From contig NZ_NWUO01000017.1 in NCBI RefSeq assembly GCF_002895925.1, positions 1 to 64,000 on the forward strand: 64,000 nucleotides of DNA. The letters run 5' to 3'. Both the position numbers and the translations under genes were made by a program. Source of the DNA: Mixta theicola. GTDB lineage: Bacteria > Pseudomonadota > Gammaproteobacteria > Enterobacterales > Enterobacteriaceae. Of the stretch, positions 36,430-47,060 are shown piece by piece. The stretch's first letter is position 1. Every line of letters starts with the position of its first letter. Below the pieces are notes generated by a model. That model worked only from the letters and a program-made list of their open reading frames with translations, did no database searches and was not told the DNA's origin.

Positions 36430-38208
36430 ATGCGTACAGAATATTGCGGACAGATCAATCTGTCTCATGTTGGTCAGCAAGTGACTCTCTGCGGTTGGGT
36501 TAACCGTCGCCGCGATCTCGGGAGCCTGATCTTTATTGATATGCGCGACCGTGAAGGCATCGTCCAGGTCTTTTTCGATCCGGATCGTCAGGAGGCGTTC
36601 AATCTGGCGTCTGAGCTGCGTAACGAGTTCTGCATTCAGGTTACCGGCATGGTACGCGCCCGTGACGAACGCAATAAAAACCCCGATATGGCTACCGGCG
36701 AAGTGGAAGTTTTCGCGACCGAACTGACCATTATCAACCGCGCCGAACCGCTGCCGCTGGATTTTAACCAGGTCAATACGGAAGAAGCGCGCCTGAAATA
36801 TCGCTATCTTGACCTGCGTCGCCCGGAAATGGCGCAGCGGCTGAAGGCGCGAGCTAAAATCACCAGCCTGGTGCGTCGCTTTATGGACGATAACGGCTTC
36901 CTCGATATTGAAACGCCGATGCTGACCAAAGCCACGCCGGAAGGCGCGCGCGATTACCTGGTGCCGAGCCGGGTACATAAAGGCAAATTCTACGCGCTGC
37001 CGCAGTCTCCGCAGCTGTTTAAGCAGCTGCTGATGATGTCCGGGTTCGATCGCTACTATCAGATCGTTAAATGCTTCCGTGATGAAGACTTGCGTGCCGA
37101 CCGTCAGCCTGAATTTACCCAAATTGATGTGGAAACCTCCTTTATGACCGCACCTGAGGTGCGTGAAGTGATGGAGCGTCTGGCGCGCCAGATGTGGCTG
37201 GAAGTGAAGGGCATCGATCTGGGCGAGTTCCCGCAGATGACCTTTGCTGAAGCGATGCGTCGTTACGGTTCCGACAAGCCGGATCTGCGTAACCCGATGG
37301 AGCTGGTGGACGTCGCCGATCTGGTTAAAGAGGTGGAGTTCAAGGTCTTTTCCGGCCCGGCGAACGACGCTAAAGGCCGCGTAGCGGCGCTGCGCGTACC
37401 GGGCGGGGCGGGGCTGAGCCGTAAACAGATTGATGAGTACGGCAAGTTTATTGAAATCTACGGCGCGAAAGGGCTGGCCTGGATCAAAGTTAATCAGCGC
37501 GCCCAGGGCCTGGAAGGCATTCAAAGTCCGGTGGCGAAGTTCCTTAACGCTGAAATCGTTGAGGCGATCCTGGCGCGCACCGGCGCGGAAGATGGCGATA
37601 TGGTGTTCTTCGGCGCGGATAAGGCTGGCGTGGTCTCCGATGCGCTGGGCGCGCTGCGCCTGAAGCTGGGCCGCGATCTGAACATCACCGACGTTAGCGC
37701 CTGGAAGCCGCTGTGGGTTATCGACTTCCCGATGTTTGAAGATAACGGCGAAGGCGGCCTGACGGCCATGCATCACCCGTTCACCGCGCCGCGCGATATG
37801 ACGCCGGAACAGCTGAAAGCCGCGCCGGAAACCGCGATCGCCAACGCTTACGATATGGTGATTAACGGCTACGAAGTCGGCGGCGGCTCGGTGCGTATTC
37901 ATAACGGTCAGATGCAGCAAACCGTATTTGGCATTCTGGGCATTACCGAAGCCGAGCAGCGCGAGAAGTTTGGCTTCCTGCTGGATGCGTTGAAGTTCGG
38001 TACGCCGCCGCACGCGGGCCTGGCATTCGGCCTTGACCGTCTGGTCATGCTGCTAACCGGCACCGATAACATCCGTGACGTTATCGCCTTCCCGAAAACC
38101 ACCGCTGCAGCCTGTCTGATGACCGAAGCGCCAAGCTTCGCAAATCCGGCCGCGCTGGATGAATTAAGCATTCAGGTGGTGAAAAAGGACAAGCCAGAGA
38201 GCCTGTAA
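36430..38208 (+). CDS. aspS: Aspartate-tRNA ligase
   Basis: Class II synthetase charging tRNA-Asp. 592 residues (E. coli 590). N-terminal OB-fold anticodon domain ([20 protein letters not shown]), class II motif 2 ([14 protein letters not shown]), the bacterial GAD insertion domain (~280-420) and motif 3 ([13 protein letters not shown]). Start ATG 36430 preceded by AAGGA. nudB begins one base after the stop. Confidence 0.97.
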   Translation: MRTEYCGQINLSHVGQQVTLCGWVNRRRDLGSLIFIDMRDREGIVQVFFDPDRQEAFNLASELRNEFCIQVTGMVRARDERNKNPDMATGEVEVFATELTIINRAEPLPLDFNQVNTEEARLKYRYLDLRRPEMAQRLKARAKITSLVRRFMDDNGFLDIETPMLTKATPEGARDYLVPSRVHKGKFYALPQSPQLFKQLLMMSGFDRYYQIVKCFRDEDLRADRQPEFTQIDVETSFMTAPEVREVMERLARQMWLEVKGIDLGEFPQMTFAEAMRRYGSDKPDLRNPMELVDVADLVKEVEFKVFSGPANDAKGRVAALRVPGGAGLSRKQIDEYGKFIEIYGAKGLAWIKVNQRAQGLEGIQSPVAKFLNAEIVEAILARTGAEDGDMVFFGADKAGVVSDALGALRLKLGRDLNITDVSAWKPLWVIDFPMFEDNGEGGLTAMHHPFTAPRDMTPEQLKAAPETAIANAYDMVINGYEVGGGSVRIHNGQMQQTVFGILGITEAEQREKFGFLLDALKFGTPPHAGLAFGLDRLVMLLTGTDNIRDVIAFPKTTAAACLMTEAPSFANPAALDELSIQVVKKDKPESL

Positions 38209-38209
38209 G

Positions 38210-38644
38210 ATGAGCTTTAAGCAGCCCGTTTCGGTACTGGTAGTCATTTTCGCGCAGGATACCGGGCGGGTGCTGATGCTACAGCGGCGCGACGATCCGG
38301 ACTTCTGGCAGTCGGTGACCGGCAGCCTGGAGAGGGGGGAAGCGCCCGCCGAGGCGGCGCGGCGCGAAGTGTGGGAAGAGCTGTGCATTGACGTGGCGGC
38401 CGAAGGGCTAACGCTTGAAGATTGCCAGCGGCAAATTGAATTTGAAATCTTCCCGCACTTTCGTCATCGCTACGCGCCGCACGTTACGCATAATATCGAG
38501 CACTGGTTCCGGCTGGCGCTGCCCGGCGAACGCAGCATTATTTTAAGCGAGCATCTGGCCTGGCGATGGCTGGATGCAGCCATCGCCGCCCGTCTTACCA
38601 AGTCCTGGAGTAATCGCCAGGCGATAGAAGAATTCGTCGGCTAA
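38210..38644 (+). CDS. nudB: Dihydroneopterin triphosphate diphosphatase NudB
   Basis: Nudix hydrolase that removes pyrophosphate from dihydroneopterin triphosphate in folate synthesis. 144 residues (E. coli 150). The Nudix box is complete: GSLERGE followed by the REVWEEL helix. RDDPDFWQSVTGSLE and HNIEHWFRLALP match the family. Cotranscribed with aspS with a 1-base gap. Confidence 0.93.
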   Translation: MSFKQPVSVLVVIFAQDTGRVLMLQRRDDPDFWQSVTGSLERGEAPAEAARREVWEELCIDVAAEGLTLEDCQRQIEFEIFPHFRHRYAPHVTHNIEHWFRLALPGERSIILSEHLAWRWLDAAIAARLTKSWSNRQAIEEFVG

Positions 38645-38812
38645 CCGCTGCCGACAGCAGCGCATTGCTGTTTATCAGCAATAGCGCGCTGAAGCCGTCA
38701 GTCAGTCTGGACTGATACAAAATCAACAGCGTCAGGCAGAGGGTGCGTTGTTTTCCTGAAGGGAAACCGGCCTGAGGAGTCTGACCGGTGTCAACCTGGA
38801 GAGAGCAGAGTT

Positions 38813-39556
38813 ATGGCAGGTCATAGTAAATGGGCCAACACCAAACACCGCAAAGCGGCACAGGATGCCAAGCGCGGTAAGATTTTTACCAAAATCATTC
38901 GCGAGCTGGTTACGGCGGCGAAGCTGGGCGGCGGCGATCCCGCCTCTAACCCGCGTCTGCGTGCGGCAATGGATAAAGCGCTGTCCAACAACATGACGCG
39001 TGACACCATGGATCGCGCTATCGCTCGCGGCGTAGGCGGCGACGATAACAACAATATGGAAACCATTATTTATGAAGGCTATGGCCCCGGCGGCACGGCG
39101 GTAATGGTGGAATGCCTGAGCGATAACCGTAACCGTACCGTGTCTGAAGTGCGTCACGCCTTTACCAAATGCGGCGGCAACCTCGGGACCGATGGCTCCG
39201 TTGCCTATCTGTTTACCAAAAAAGGGGTGATTTCCTATGCGCCGGGCCTGGATGAAGATGCGGTGATGGATGCGGCGCTGGAAGCCGGTGCGGACGACGT
39301 AGTGACGTATGACGATGGCGCGATTGATGTCTTCACGCCGTGGGAAACCTTCGGAGAAGTGAAGGATGCGCTGGATGCGGCGGGTCTGGAAGCCGAAAAC
39401 GCGGAAGTGACGATGATCCCTGCCACCAAAGCGGATATGGATATTGAAACGGCACCGAAACTGATGCGTCTGATCGATATGCTGGAAGACTGTGACGACG
39501 TGCAGGAAGTTTATCACAACGGTGAAATGTCCGATGAGGTGGCGGCGACCCTGTAA
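38813..39556 (+). CDS. yebC: YebC/PmpR family transcription or translation regulator
   Basis: 247 residues (E. coli 246): [51 protein letters not shown], then the acidic C-terminal domain. Family members act as DNA-binding regulators and have been linked to relief of ribosome stalling at proline runs. Located directly before ruvC as usual; GGAGAG lies upstream of the ATG. Confidence 0.95.
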   Translation: MAGHSKWANTKHRKAAQDAKRGKIFTKIIRELVTAAKLGGGDPASNPRLRAAMDKALSNNMTRDTMDRAIARGVGGDDNNNMETIIYEGYGPGGTAVMVECLSDNRNRTVSEVRHAFTKCGGNLGTDGSVAYLFTKKGVISYAPGLDEDAVMDAALEAGADDVVTYDDGAIDVFTPWETFGEVKDALDAAGLEAENAEVTMIPATKADMDIETAPKLMRLIDMLEDCDDVQEVYHNGEMSDEVAATL

Positions 39557-39593
39557 TGGTGGCTGTCATTAACCAACCTGACGGAGCAGCCTG

Positions 39594-40118
39594 ATGGCGA
39601 TCATTTTGGGAATTGACCCAGGATCACGTATTACCGGCTACGGCGTGATCCGGCAGGTTGGCCGACAACTGACCTATCTTGGCAGCGGCTGTATCCGTAC
39701 CGGCGTTGACGATTTGCCGTCCCGTTTGAAGCTGATTTACGCGGGCGTCACGGAAATCATTACCCAGTTTCAACCTGACTTTTTCGCCATTGAACAGGTA
39801 TTTATGGCGAAAAATGCCGATTCGGCGCTCAAGCTGGGCCAGGCGCGCGGCGCGGCTATCGTGGCGGCGGTCAATCAGGATCTGCCGGTATTTGAATATG
39901 CGGCGCGGCAGGTGAAACAAACGGTCGTCGGCATCGGCAGCGCAGAAAAAAGCCAGGTGCAGCATATGGTGCGAACCTTGCTGAAGCTGGCGGCTAATCC
40001 GCAGGCCGACGCCGCCGATGCGCTGGCGATTGCGATTACCCACTGCCACGTCAGTCAGAATGCCAGCAGGCTAAGCGATACGCGACTGACCCTGACGCGC
40101 GGCAGATTGCGTTCGTAA
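39594..40118 (+). CDS. ruvC: Crossover junction endodeoxyribonuclease RuvC
   Basis: Resolves Holliday junctions by symmetrical nicking. 174 residues (E. coli 173). Catalytic acids are visible: Asp in [13 protein letters not shown], Glu in [11 protein letters not shown] and the C-terminal Asp pair in [13 protein letters not shown]. Follows yebC by 37 bases with a GGAG-type site. Confidence 0.96.
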   Translation: MAIILGIDPGSRITGYGVIRQVGRQLTYLGSGCIRTGVDDLPSRLKLIYAGVTEIITQFQPDFFAIEQVFMAKNADSALKLGQARGAAIVAAVNQDLPVFEYAARQVKQTVVGIGSAEKSQVQHMVRTLLKLAANPQADAADALAIAITHCHVSQNASRLSDTRLTLTRGRLRS

Positions 40119-40127
40119 CCCATTATC

Positions 40128-40155
40128 AGGCTGGATATTCATCCAGCCTTTTTTA
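40128..40155 (+). terminator. Terminator between ruvC and ruvA
   Basis: AGGCTGGAT (40128-40136)/ATCCAGCCT (40141-40149) with an ATTC loop, followed by six T. It separates the yebC-ruvC unit from the ruvAB operon. Confidence 0.85.
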
Positions 40156-40203
40156 TGTTATAACTCTGGCACTTTCTCTCTCCCTGAATCAAAGGAAGCT
40201 ACT

Positions 40204-40818
40204 GTGATAGGTCGTCTGCGAGGCATCATTCTGGAAAAACAACCGCCGCTGGTATTAATTGAAGCGAACGGAGTGGGATATGACGTCCACATGCCAATGA
40301 CCTGCTTCTATGAGCTGCCCGAGCTGAATCAGGAAGCCATCATTTTTACCCAGTTTATCGTGCGTGAAGATGCTCAGCTGCTGTATGGCTTTACCAGCAA
40401 GCAGGAGCGCGCGCTGTTTCGTGAGCTGATTAAAGTCAATGGCGTAGGGCCGAAGCTGGCGCTGGCGATCCTTTCCGGCATGTCGGCACAGCAGTTTGTT
40501 ACCGCCGTAGAGCGTGAAGAAGTCGCAACGCTGGTTAAACTGCCCGGCGTCGGTAAGAAAACCGCCGAGCGGCTGGTGGTGGAAATGAAAGATCGCTTTA
40601 AAGGCATGCACGGCGATCTGTTTGGCGGCGACGCAACCTTTACGCTTACCAGCGAGAATGCGGTCGCCGACAGTAACGATGCCGAGGCCGAAGCGGTTGC
40701 CGCACTGGTGGCGTTGGGGTATAAACCGCAGGAAGCCAGCCGGATGGTCAGCAAAGTGGGCCGCCCGGATGCTGATTGTGAAACCCTGATCCGTGAAGCG
40801 CTGCGTGCTGCGCTCTGA
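40204..40818 (+). CDS. ruvA: Holliday junction DNA helicase subunit RuvA
   Basis: Junction-binding subunit that loads RuvB rings for branch migration. 204 residues (E. coli 203). N-terminal OB domain ([20 protein letters not shown]), helix-hairpin-helix motifs ([28 protein letters not shown]) and the C-terminal RuvB-contact domain ([16 protein letters not shown]). GTG start with AAAGGAAG upstream. No LexA box was spotted immediately upstream. Confidence 0.96.
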   Translation: MIGRLRGIILEKQPPLVLIEANGVGYDVHMPMTCFYELPELNQEAIIFTQFIVREDAQLLYGFTSKQERALFRELIKVNGVGPKLALAILSGMSAQQFVTAVEREEVATLVKLPGVGKKTAERLVVEMKDRFKGMHGDLFGGDATFTLTSENAVADSNDAEAEAVAALVALGYKPQEASRMVSKVGRPDADCETLIREALRAAL

Positions 40819-40826
40819 GGTAAACC

Positions 40827-41831
40827 ATGATTGAAGCCGATCGCCTGGTCTCACCCGGCAATATCATCGAAGAAGAAATTATCGATCGCGCGATCCGTCC
40901 GCGCCTGCTGGATGAATATGTCGGTCAGCCGCAGGTGCGCGAACAGATGGAAATTTTTATCAAGGCGGCCAAAATGCGCGGCGACGCGCTGGATCATTTG
41001 CTGATTTTTGGCCCGCCGGGGTTGGGAAAAACCACGCTGGCTAACATTGTCGCCAATGAAATGGGCGTAAACCTGCGTACCACTTCCGGCCCGGTGCTGG
41101 AAAAAGCGGGCGACCTGGCGGCGATGCTGACCAATCTTGAACCGCACGACGTGCTGTTTATTGATGAAATCCATCGCCTGTCGCCAGTAGTGGAAGAGGT
41201 ACTTTATCCGGCAATGGAAGATTATCAGCTGGATATTATGATCGGTGAGGGCCCGGCCGCGCGTTCCATCAAGCTTGACCTGCCGCCGTTCACCCTGATT
41301 GGCGCCACGACCCGCGCAGGCTCGTTAACTTCGCCGCTGCGCGATCGTTTCGGCATTGTGCAGCGCCTGGAGTTTTATCAGGTAAAAGATTTGCAGCATA
41401 TTGTTGGGCGCAGCGCCGCCTGTCTGGGACTGGACCTTAGCCCGGAAGGCGCGCTGGAAGTGGCTCGTCGCGCGCGTGGCACGCCGCGTATCGCTAACCG
41501 TCTGCTGCGCCGCGTCCGCGACTTTGCTGAAGTGCGCGCCGCAGGCGTAATGGACGGCGAAGTGGCGGCGAAGGCGCTCGATATGTTGAATGTCGATCAT
41601 GAAGGCTTCGATTATATGGACCGCAAGCTGCTATTAGCCATTATCGATAAGTTCACCGGCGGGCCGGTTGGGCTGGATAACCTGGCGGCGGCCATTGGCG
41701 AAGAGCGTGAAACCATTGAGGATGTGCTGGAGCCTTATCTGATTCAGCAAGGCTTTATTCAGCGCACGCCGCGTGGACGTATTGCCACGCAGCATGCCTT
41801 CAAACATTTCGGCATTACCCGCGAAGTATAA
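40827..41831 (+). CDS. ruvB: Holliday junction ATP-dependent helicase RuvB
   Basis: AAA+ motor of branch migration. 334 residues (E. coli 336). Walker [14 protein letters not shown], Walker [11 protein letters not shown], sensor 1 IGATTRAG and the arginine-finger region LRDRFG, followed by the C-terminal winged helix ([11 protein letters not shown]). Eight bases after ruvA. Confidence 0.97.
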   Translation: MIEADRLVSPGNIIEEEIIDRAIRPRLLDEYVGQPQVREQMEIFIKAAKMRGDALDHLLIFGPPGLGKTTLANIVANEMGVNLRTTSGPVLEKAGDLAAMLTNLEPHDVLFIDEIHRLSPVVEEVLYPAMEDYQLDIMIGEGPAARSIKLDLPPFTLIGATTRAGSLTSPLRDRFGIVQRLEFYQVKDLQHIVGRSAACLGLDLSPEGALEVARRARGTPRIANRLLRRVRDFAEVRAAGVMDGEVAAKALDMLNVDHEGFDYMDRKLLLAIIDKFTGGPVGLDNLAAAIGEERETIEDVLEPYLIQQGFIQRTPRGRIATQHAFKHFGITREV

Positions 41832-41832
41832 A

Positions 41833-41860
41833 AAAACGCCGGCTCATCGCTGGCGTTTTC
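41833..41860. terminator. Bidirectional terminator between ruvB and znuB
   Basis: AAAACGCC (41833-41840)/GGCGTTTT (41852-41859) with an 11-base loop, with A and T tracts on both sides. Serves the converging ruvAB and znuCB transcripts. Confidence 0.8.
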
Positions 41861-41876
41861 GTCTCGTTGAAGCGTA

Positions 41877-42662
41877 TCAGGCCGGTGCTTTTTTCATCTG
41901 GCTGAGAATAAACAGCAGCGCGGCGCACAGCACCACCGAAGGCCCGGCTGGCGTATCGTAAAAGGCCGAGAAGCTGAGGCCGCCGGTCACGGCAATAATG
42001 CCCGTGCCGACGGCCGTGAATGCCATCTGCTCCGGCGAGCGGGCAAAGCGGCGCGCGGTGGCGGCAGGGATCACCAGCAGCGAGGTGATAATCAGCGCGC
42101 CGACAAACTTCATCGCCACGCCAATTGTTAATGCGGTAACCAGCATCAGCAGCATACGGGTACGGGCGATATTCACGCCGTCCACCTGTGCCAGCTCCGG
42201 GCTAATGGTCACAGACAACAGCGGTCGCCATTGCCAGGCCAGCGTTGCCAGCACCAGCGCCACGCCGCCGCCAATTATCCATAAATCTTCCGGCGTCACC
42301 GCCAGCAGATCGCCAAACAGGTAGGCCATCAGGTCAACGCGGACATTTGACATCAGGCTCACCACCACCAGCCCCAGCGACAGCGCGCTGTGCGCCATAA
42401 TGCCCAGCAGCGTATCAATGGCAAGATGGGGACGACGCTCCAGCCAGACCAGACCCAGCGCCAGCAACAGCGTAACCGCAATCACCGCGTAGAAGGGATT
42501 AACGTTCAGCAGCAGGCCAAAAGCGACGCCCAGTAACGACGCGTGCGCCAGCGTATCGCCAAAATAGGACATCCGACGCCAGACCACAAATGAACCCAGC
42601 GGACCGGCCGCCAGCGCCAGCATCACGCCGCCCAGCCAGCCGGGAAGTAATAATTCAAGCAT
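41877..42662 (-). CDS. znuB: Zinc ABC transporter permease ZnuB
   Basis: 261-residue inner-membrane permease (E. coli 261) with eight or so helices: [92 protein letters not shown]. Imports zinc delivered by ZnuA, powered by ZnuC. Its start codon shares one base with the znuC stop. Confidence 0.96.
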   Translation of the reverse strand: MLELLLPGWLGGVMLALAAGPLGSFVVWRRMSYFGDTLAHASLLGVAFGLLLNVNPFYAVIAVTLLLALGLVWLERRPHLAIDTLLGIMAHSALSLGLVVVSLMSNVRVDLMAYLFGDLLAVTPEDLWIIGGGVALVLATLAWQWRPLLSVTISPELAQVDGVNIARTRMLLMLVTALTIGVAMKFVGALIITSLLVIPAATARRFARSPEQMAFTAVGTGIIAVTGGLSFSAFYDTPAGPSVVLCAALLFILSQMKKAPA

Positions 42663-43414
42663 TATTTCTCCAGTCCTTTACGCAAAACTATCCGTCCCTG
42701 TAAATCGTGACGATGATTATGATGATGCCGGTAAATAGCCAGCTGCTCTGCGCCGCGTGGGCCAAACATGGCGATAAATTCCGGATGGCGCGATACCGCT
42801 TCCGGCGTGCCGGAACAGCAAATATGGTGATTCAGGCAGAGCACCTCATCGGTTTTTGCCATCACCAGATGCAAATCGTGCGAGACCATCAGCACGGCGC
42901 AGTTCAGCTCAAGGCGCAGCTGGTTGATAAGATCGTACAGCGCAACCTGACCGTTAACGTCAACGCCCTGCGTCGGCTCATCCAGCACCAGCAGATGCGG
43001 CTGGTTAAGCAGGGCGCGCGCCAGCAATACACGCTGGGTTTCGCCGCCTGACAGTTTTTGCAGCGCTGCATACTGCAGGTGCCCGGCCTGCACGCGCTTG
43101 AGCGCGGGGAGAATGTCCGCTTTGCGCGTGCCCGGACGCAGCCGCAGAAAACGTTCTACGGTAAGCGGCAGGGTAGGGTCGAGATGAAGCTTTTGCGGAA
43201 CGTAGCCGATGCGCAGCGGATTGTCACGCTTCAGCGTGCCGCTGTCGGGTTCAATCAATCCGAGCACGACGCGAACTAATGTCGATTTACCGGCGCCGTT
43301 GGGGCCGAGGAGCGTCAGGATCCGTCCTGGCTCCAGCGATAATGAGATATTTGACAATACCTGACGCTGGCCAAAACTGACTGAAATATTTTCCAGAGTA
43401 ATCAGTGAGGTCAT
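42662..43414 (-). CDS. znuC: Zinc ABC transporter ATP-binding protein ZnuC
   Basis: 250 residues (E. coli 251). Walker [15 protein letters not shown], signature [10 protein letters not shown], Walker [13 protein letters not shown], switch His in MVSHDLH. His-rich tail ([10 protein letters not shown]). First gene of the znuCB operon, divergent from znuA over a shared Zur site. Confidence 0.96.
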   Translation of the reverse strand: MTSLITLENISVSFGQRQVLSNISLSLEPGRILTLLGPNGAGKSTLVRVVLGLIEPDSGTLKRDNPLRIGYVPQKLHLDPTLPLTVERFLRLRPGTRKADILPALKRVQAGHLQYAALQKLSGGETQRVLLARALLNQPHLLVLDEPTQGVDVNGQVALYDLINQLRLELNCAVLMVSHDLHLVMAKTDEVLCLNHHICCSGTPEAVSRHPEFIAMFGPRGAEQLAIYRHHHNHRHDLQGRIVLRKGLEK

Positions 43415-43439
43415 AGTTATTAATGCTTGCAGAAGTTAT

Positions 43440-43463
43440 CGAATGTTATAATATCACAATCCA
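43440..43463. promoter_or_regulatory. Zur box between znuC and znuA
   Basis: GAATGTTATAATATCACAAT (43441-43460) closely matches the E. coli znu Zur operator (GAAATGTTATAATATCACAC). Zn-loaded Zur would repress both divergent promoters. Confidence 0.85.
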
Positions 43464-43491
43464 TCACCCAGTCACGATGGATTGAAGCATT

Positions 43492-44439
43492 ATGTTACAG
43501 AATAAAAAAGCCCTGTTTCCCCTGTTATTTTCCCTTGGTTTTGCCGCTGCGTTTAGCGCACCTGCCAGCGCAGCGGTAGTCGCTTCCATTAAGCCGCTGG
43601 GCTTTATCGCCTCCGCCATCGCCGACGGCGTAACGCCGGTAGAAATTTTACTGCCCGATGGCGCTTCCGAACACGATTACGCTTTGCGTCCTTCCGACGT
43701 TAAACGCTTGCAGGACGCGGATCTGGTGGTATGGGTTGGCCCTGAAATGGAAGCCTTTATCAGTAAAACCGCCAGCGCATTTCCTGCCGAAAAGAACCTG
43801 GAAATTGCCCGTTTGCCCACGGTGAAACCGCTGCTGATAACCGGCGCGGAAGACGATGACGAGCATCACGACGAAGACGATGCACAACATGACGCAGCGC
43901 ATGAACATCATCATCATGGTCAATATAATATGCACCTGTGGATGTCGCCGGAAATAGCGCGCCAATCTGCGGTTGCAATCCATGAAAAATTATTGGAACT
44001 TATGCCGCAGCGCAGAGACAAACTTGACGCTAACCTGCAGCAATTTGAGGCAGAATTAGCGAAAAGCGATACGCAAATAGCGCATCAGCTGGCACCGCTT
44101 AAAGGAAAAGGATATTTCGTTTTTCATGATGCTTACAGCTATTTTGAAAAGCATTACGGTCTCACGCCGCTTGGCCATTTTACCGTTAATCCTGAAATCC
44201 AACCGGGCGCGCAGCGTTTACATCAAATTCGAACACAGTTGGTTGAGCAAAAAGCGACCTGCGTTTTTGCTGAGCCGCAATTCAGGCCGGCCGTAATCGA
44301 TGCCGTTGCCAGAGGAACTCAGGTGCGTAAAGGTACGCTCGATCCGCTGGGAATGGGTATCAGCTTAGCAAAAGACAGTTATGTGAAATTCCTCTCACGG
44401 CTGTCAAGCCAGTATGAAAGCTGCCTGAAAGGAGCATGA
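43492..44439 (+). CDS. znuA: Periplasmic zinc-binding protein ZnuA
   Basis: 315 residues (E. coli 310). Signal peptide ending PASAA. Zinc ligands expected from [11 protein letters not shown] (His), the NMHLWMSPE His and [19 protein letters not shown] (His). A charged His/Asp/Glu-rich loop ([21 protein letters not shown]) spans residues ~122-145 and may collect zinc. Delivers zinc to ZnuBC. Confidence 0.95.
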   Translation: MLQNKKALFPLLFSLGFAAAFSAPASAAVVASIKPLGFIASAIADGVTPVEILLPDGASEHDYALRPSDVKRLQDADLVVWVGPEMEAFISKTASAFPAEKNLEIARLPTVKPLLITGAEDDDEHHDEDDAQHDAAHEHHHHGQYNMHLWMSPEIARQSAVAIHEKLLELMPQRRDKLDANLQQFEAELAKSDTQIAHQLAPLKGKGYFVFHDAYSYFEKHYGLTPLGHFTVNPEIQPGAQRLHQIRTQLVEQKATCVFAEPQFRPAVIDAVARGTQVRKGTLDPLGMGISLAKDSYVKFLSRLSSQYESCLKGA

Positions 44440-44452
44440 GGAATCCCAAAAA

Positions 44453-45772
44453 GTGCAACAGATAGCCCGCTCTGTCGCCCTGGCGTTTAATAATCTGCCG
44501 CGTCCCCACCGCGTTATGCTTGGGTCGCTGACCGTTGTGACTCTGGCCGTCGCTGTCTGGCGGCCTTTTGTTTACCATCCGGGTGAAACGTCGCCCATCG
44601 TAAAAACCATTGAAATTGATAAAAATCAGCTGCGTACGCTGCTGCCAGAAGCCAGCGAACCGCTCGATCAGACTGCGTCGGACGACGAATTGCCGCAGGA
44701 TGAAATCGATCAGGACGTAACGGCGGAAACCGGCACGCATGATTATGTGGTTTCCAGCGGCGATACCCTGAGCAACGTACTGAATCAGTACGGCATCGAT
44801 ATGGGCGAAATTAGTCAGCTGGTTAAGATTGATAACGATCTGCGTAATCTCCAGCTGGGGCAGCAGCTCTCCTGGACGCTGACCGATGAAGGCCAGCTGC
44901 AGCGCCTGACCTGGGAAATGTCGCGGCGCGAAACCCGCACTTACGATCGCATCGATAACGGCTTTAAAATGTCCAGCGAGCTGCAGAAAGGCGAATGGAA
45001 AAACAGCGTGTTGACCGGTGAGGTTAACGACAGTTTTGTCAGCAGCGCCCAGCGCGCCGGCCTGACCAGCGCGGAGATCAGCAACGTGATCAAAGCGCTG
45101 CAGTGGCAGATGGATTTTCGTAAGCTGCGCGCGGGCGACAAATTCAGCGTGCTGATGTCGCGTGAAGAGCTGGACGGTAAAAATGAGCAGAGCCAGCTAT
45201 TGGGCGTACGCCTGCGCAGCGGCGGCAAAGATTATTACGCTATCCGCGCCGAAGACGGCAAGTTCTACGATCGTACCGGCTCCGGCCTGGCGCGCGGCTT
45301 TATGCGTTTCCCTACGGTGAAGCAGTACCGCGTTTCCTCCAACTTTAATCCGCGCCGTCTGAATCCGGTGACCGGGCGCATCGCGCCGCATAAAGGCGTG
45401 GATTTTGCCGTACCGATTGGCACGCCGGTGCTGGCGGTGGGCGATGGCGAAGTGGTGCAGGCGAAGCGTAGCGCCGGCGCCGGTAACTATGTCGCTATTC
45501 GTCACGGTCGTCAGTATATGACGCGCTATATGCATATGGAAAAGCTGCTGGTTAAACCGGGTGATAAGGTGAAACGTGGCGATCGTATTGGCCTTTCCGG
45601 CAGTACCGGACGTTCAACCGGCCCGCACCTGCATTATGAAATCTGGATTAATAACCAGGCAGTTAACCCGCTAACGGCGAAACTGCCGCGTACGGAAGGG
45701 CTGACCGGTAAAGATCGTGCAGAATTCCTTGCGCAGGTGAGAGAAGTGCTGCCGCAGCTGAAGCTAAATTAA
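44453..45772 (+). CDS. mepM: Murein DD-endopeptidase MepM
   Basis: Cleaves D-Ala-mDAP cross-links so that new peptidoglycan can be inserted. 439 residues (E. coli 440). N-terminal membrane anchor (LGSLTVVTLAVAVW), a LysM-like domain (YVVSSGDTLSNVLNQYG), and the C-terminal LytM peptidase with HKGVDFA and HLHYEIW metal ligands. Starts at GTG 44453, 13 bases after znuA, as in E. coli, so it may share Zur control through read-through. Confidence 0.95.
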   Translation: MQQIARSVALAFNNLPRPHRVMLGSLTVVTLAVAVWRPFVYHPGETSPIVKTIEIDKNQLRTLLPEASEPLDQTASDDELPQDEIDQDVTAETGTHDYVVSSGDTLSNVLNQYGIDMGEISQLVKIDNDLRNLQLGQQLSWTLTDEGQLQRLTWEMSRRETRTYDRIDNGFKMSSELQKGEWKNSVLTGEVNDSFVSSAQRAGLTSAEISNVIKALQWQMDFRKLRAGDKFSVLMSREELDGKNEQSQLLGVRLRSGGKDYYAIRAEDGKFYDRTGSGLARGFMRFPTVKQYRVSSNFNPRRLNPVTGRIAPHKGVDFAVPIGTPVLAVGDGEVVQAKRSAGAGNYVAIRHGRQYMTRYMHMEKLLVKPGDKVKRGDRIGLSGSTGRSTGPHLHYEIWINNQAVNPLTAKLPRTEGLTGKDRAEFLAQVREVLPQLKLN

Positions 45773-45955
45773 GCGCCGCTATTTTCTCCAGAGCGGAGCG
45801 CACTGAACCGTGCGTCTCCGCTTGTTTTCATTTTTTCTTCCCGCTGGCGAGCCTGTTTCGCGTTATTTAGGGTTGGTTTAGCGATAACCTGCGGTAAGCA
45901 TTGCAAATTTACCTGCCGACACTATCATTAGCCGGTTATTGATAGAGGCGAGTGC

Positions 45956-46930
45956 ATGGAAACCAGCAAGAAAAAACATACAGAATTTATTCCCGTCTTT
46001 CAGAAATCCTTCCTGTTGCCTGAATACTGGGGTGCCTGGCTGGGAATCGGCGCGTTTGCCGTGATGGCAATGCTGCCTGCGGCGCTACGCGATCCTGTTC
46101 TTGGCGCAGCGGGCCGCCTTGCTGGACGTTTTGCAAAAAGCGCGCGCCGTCGTGCGCAAATTAACCTGCTTTATTGTATGCCCGAACTGCCAGAAACCGA
46201 GCGTGAAGCGATTATTGATGAAATGTTCGCCACCGCTCCGCAGTCGATGGCGATGATGGCTGAACTGGCGCTACGTAAGCCGGAGCGCGTTCGCCAGCAC
46301 GTTCGCTGGCACGGCCGGGAAATTATCGATGCGATTCAGGAGGAGAAGCAAAACGTTATTTTTCTGGTGCCGCACGGCTGGGCAGTCGATATTCCCGCCA
46401 TGCTGCTGGCTTCAGAAGGCCAGAGGATGGCGGCGATGTTTCACAATCAAAGCAATCAGCTGATCGACTATATCTGGAACCGGGTGCGCCGCCGTTTTGG
46501 TGGACGTATGCACGCCAGAAACGATGGGATCAAACCTTTTATCAGTTCGGTGCGTCAGGGCTATTGGGGCTACTATCTACCCGATCAGGATCACGGCGCA
46601 GAGCACAGTGAATTCGTTGATTTCTTTGCCACCTATAAAGCCACGCTGCCTGCGGTTGGGCGGCTGATGAAGGTTTGTCGCGCGCGCGTGGTGCCGCTGT
46701 TCCCGGTGTATAACGCAAAGACGCACCAGCTTGATATTTATATCCGTCCGCCGATGGACGATCTGCTGGATGCGGACGACCACACGCTGGCGCGCCGCAT
46801 GAATGAAGAGGTGGAAATTTTTGTGCGCCCGCATCCGGAACAGTACACCTGGATCCTGAAACTGCTGAAAACGCGGCGCGAAGGAGAGATCGAACCCTAC
46901 AAGCGCAAAGAGTTATTTCCGCGGAAATAA
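45956..46930 (+). CDS. lpxM: Lipid A myristoyltransferase LpxM
   Basis: Adds the secondary myristoyl chain to lipid A, giving the hexa-acylated form. 324 residues (E. coli 323). N-terminal hydrophobic anchor, acyltransferase motif HGWAVD (H-x4-D), YYLPDQDHG and PLFPVYN. Start ATG 45956. Cytoplasmic face of the inner membrane. Confidence 0.95.
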   Translation: METSKKKHTEFIPVFQKSFLLPEYWGAWLGIGAFAVMAMLPAALRDPVLGAAGRLAGRFAKSARRRAQINLLYCMPELPETEREAIIDEMFATAPQSMAMMAELALRKPERVRQHVRWHGREIIDAIQEEKQNVIFLVPHGWAVDIPAMLLASEGQRMAAMFHNQSNQLIDYIWNRVRRRFGGRMHARNDGIKPFISSVRQGYWGYYLPDQDHGAEHSEFVDFFATYKATLPAVGRLMKVCRARVVPLFPVYNAKTHQLDIYIRPPMDDLLDADDHTLARRMNEEVEIFVRPHPEQYTWILKLLKTRREGEIEPYKRKELFPRK

Positions 46931-46944
46931 TTCCAGGCGGAAAA

Positions 46945-46984
46945 ATAACCGCGGTGACCGCCGCCCGCGCCAGCTCGCGGTTAT
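46945..46984 (+). terminator. Hairpin downstream of lpxM
   Basis: ATAACCGCG (46945-46953) pairs with CGCGGTTAT (46976-46984). A second palindrome ATCCCCG...CGGGGAT follows near 46999-47022. Neither has a clear T run, so their role as terminators is uncertain. Confidence 0.4.
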
Positions 46985-47060
46985 CCGGGACGCCGTAAAT
47001 CCCCGTTCTTCAGAGCGGGGATAGAAGGCGCGGTTTCCCAACTGACCCGATTTTATTGCT

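Noticed and set aside
36310-38013. 567-codon minus-strand frame opposite aspS
   Set aside because: Antisense shadow of a clear core gene; low-complexity R/H/Q-rich translation without motifs.
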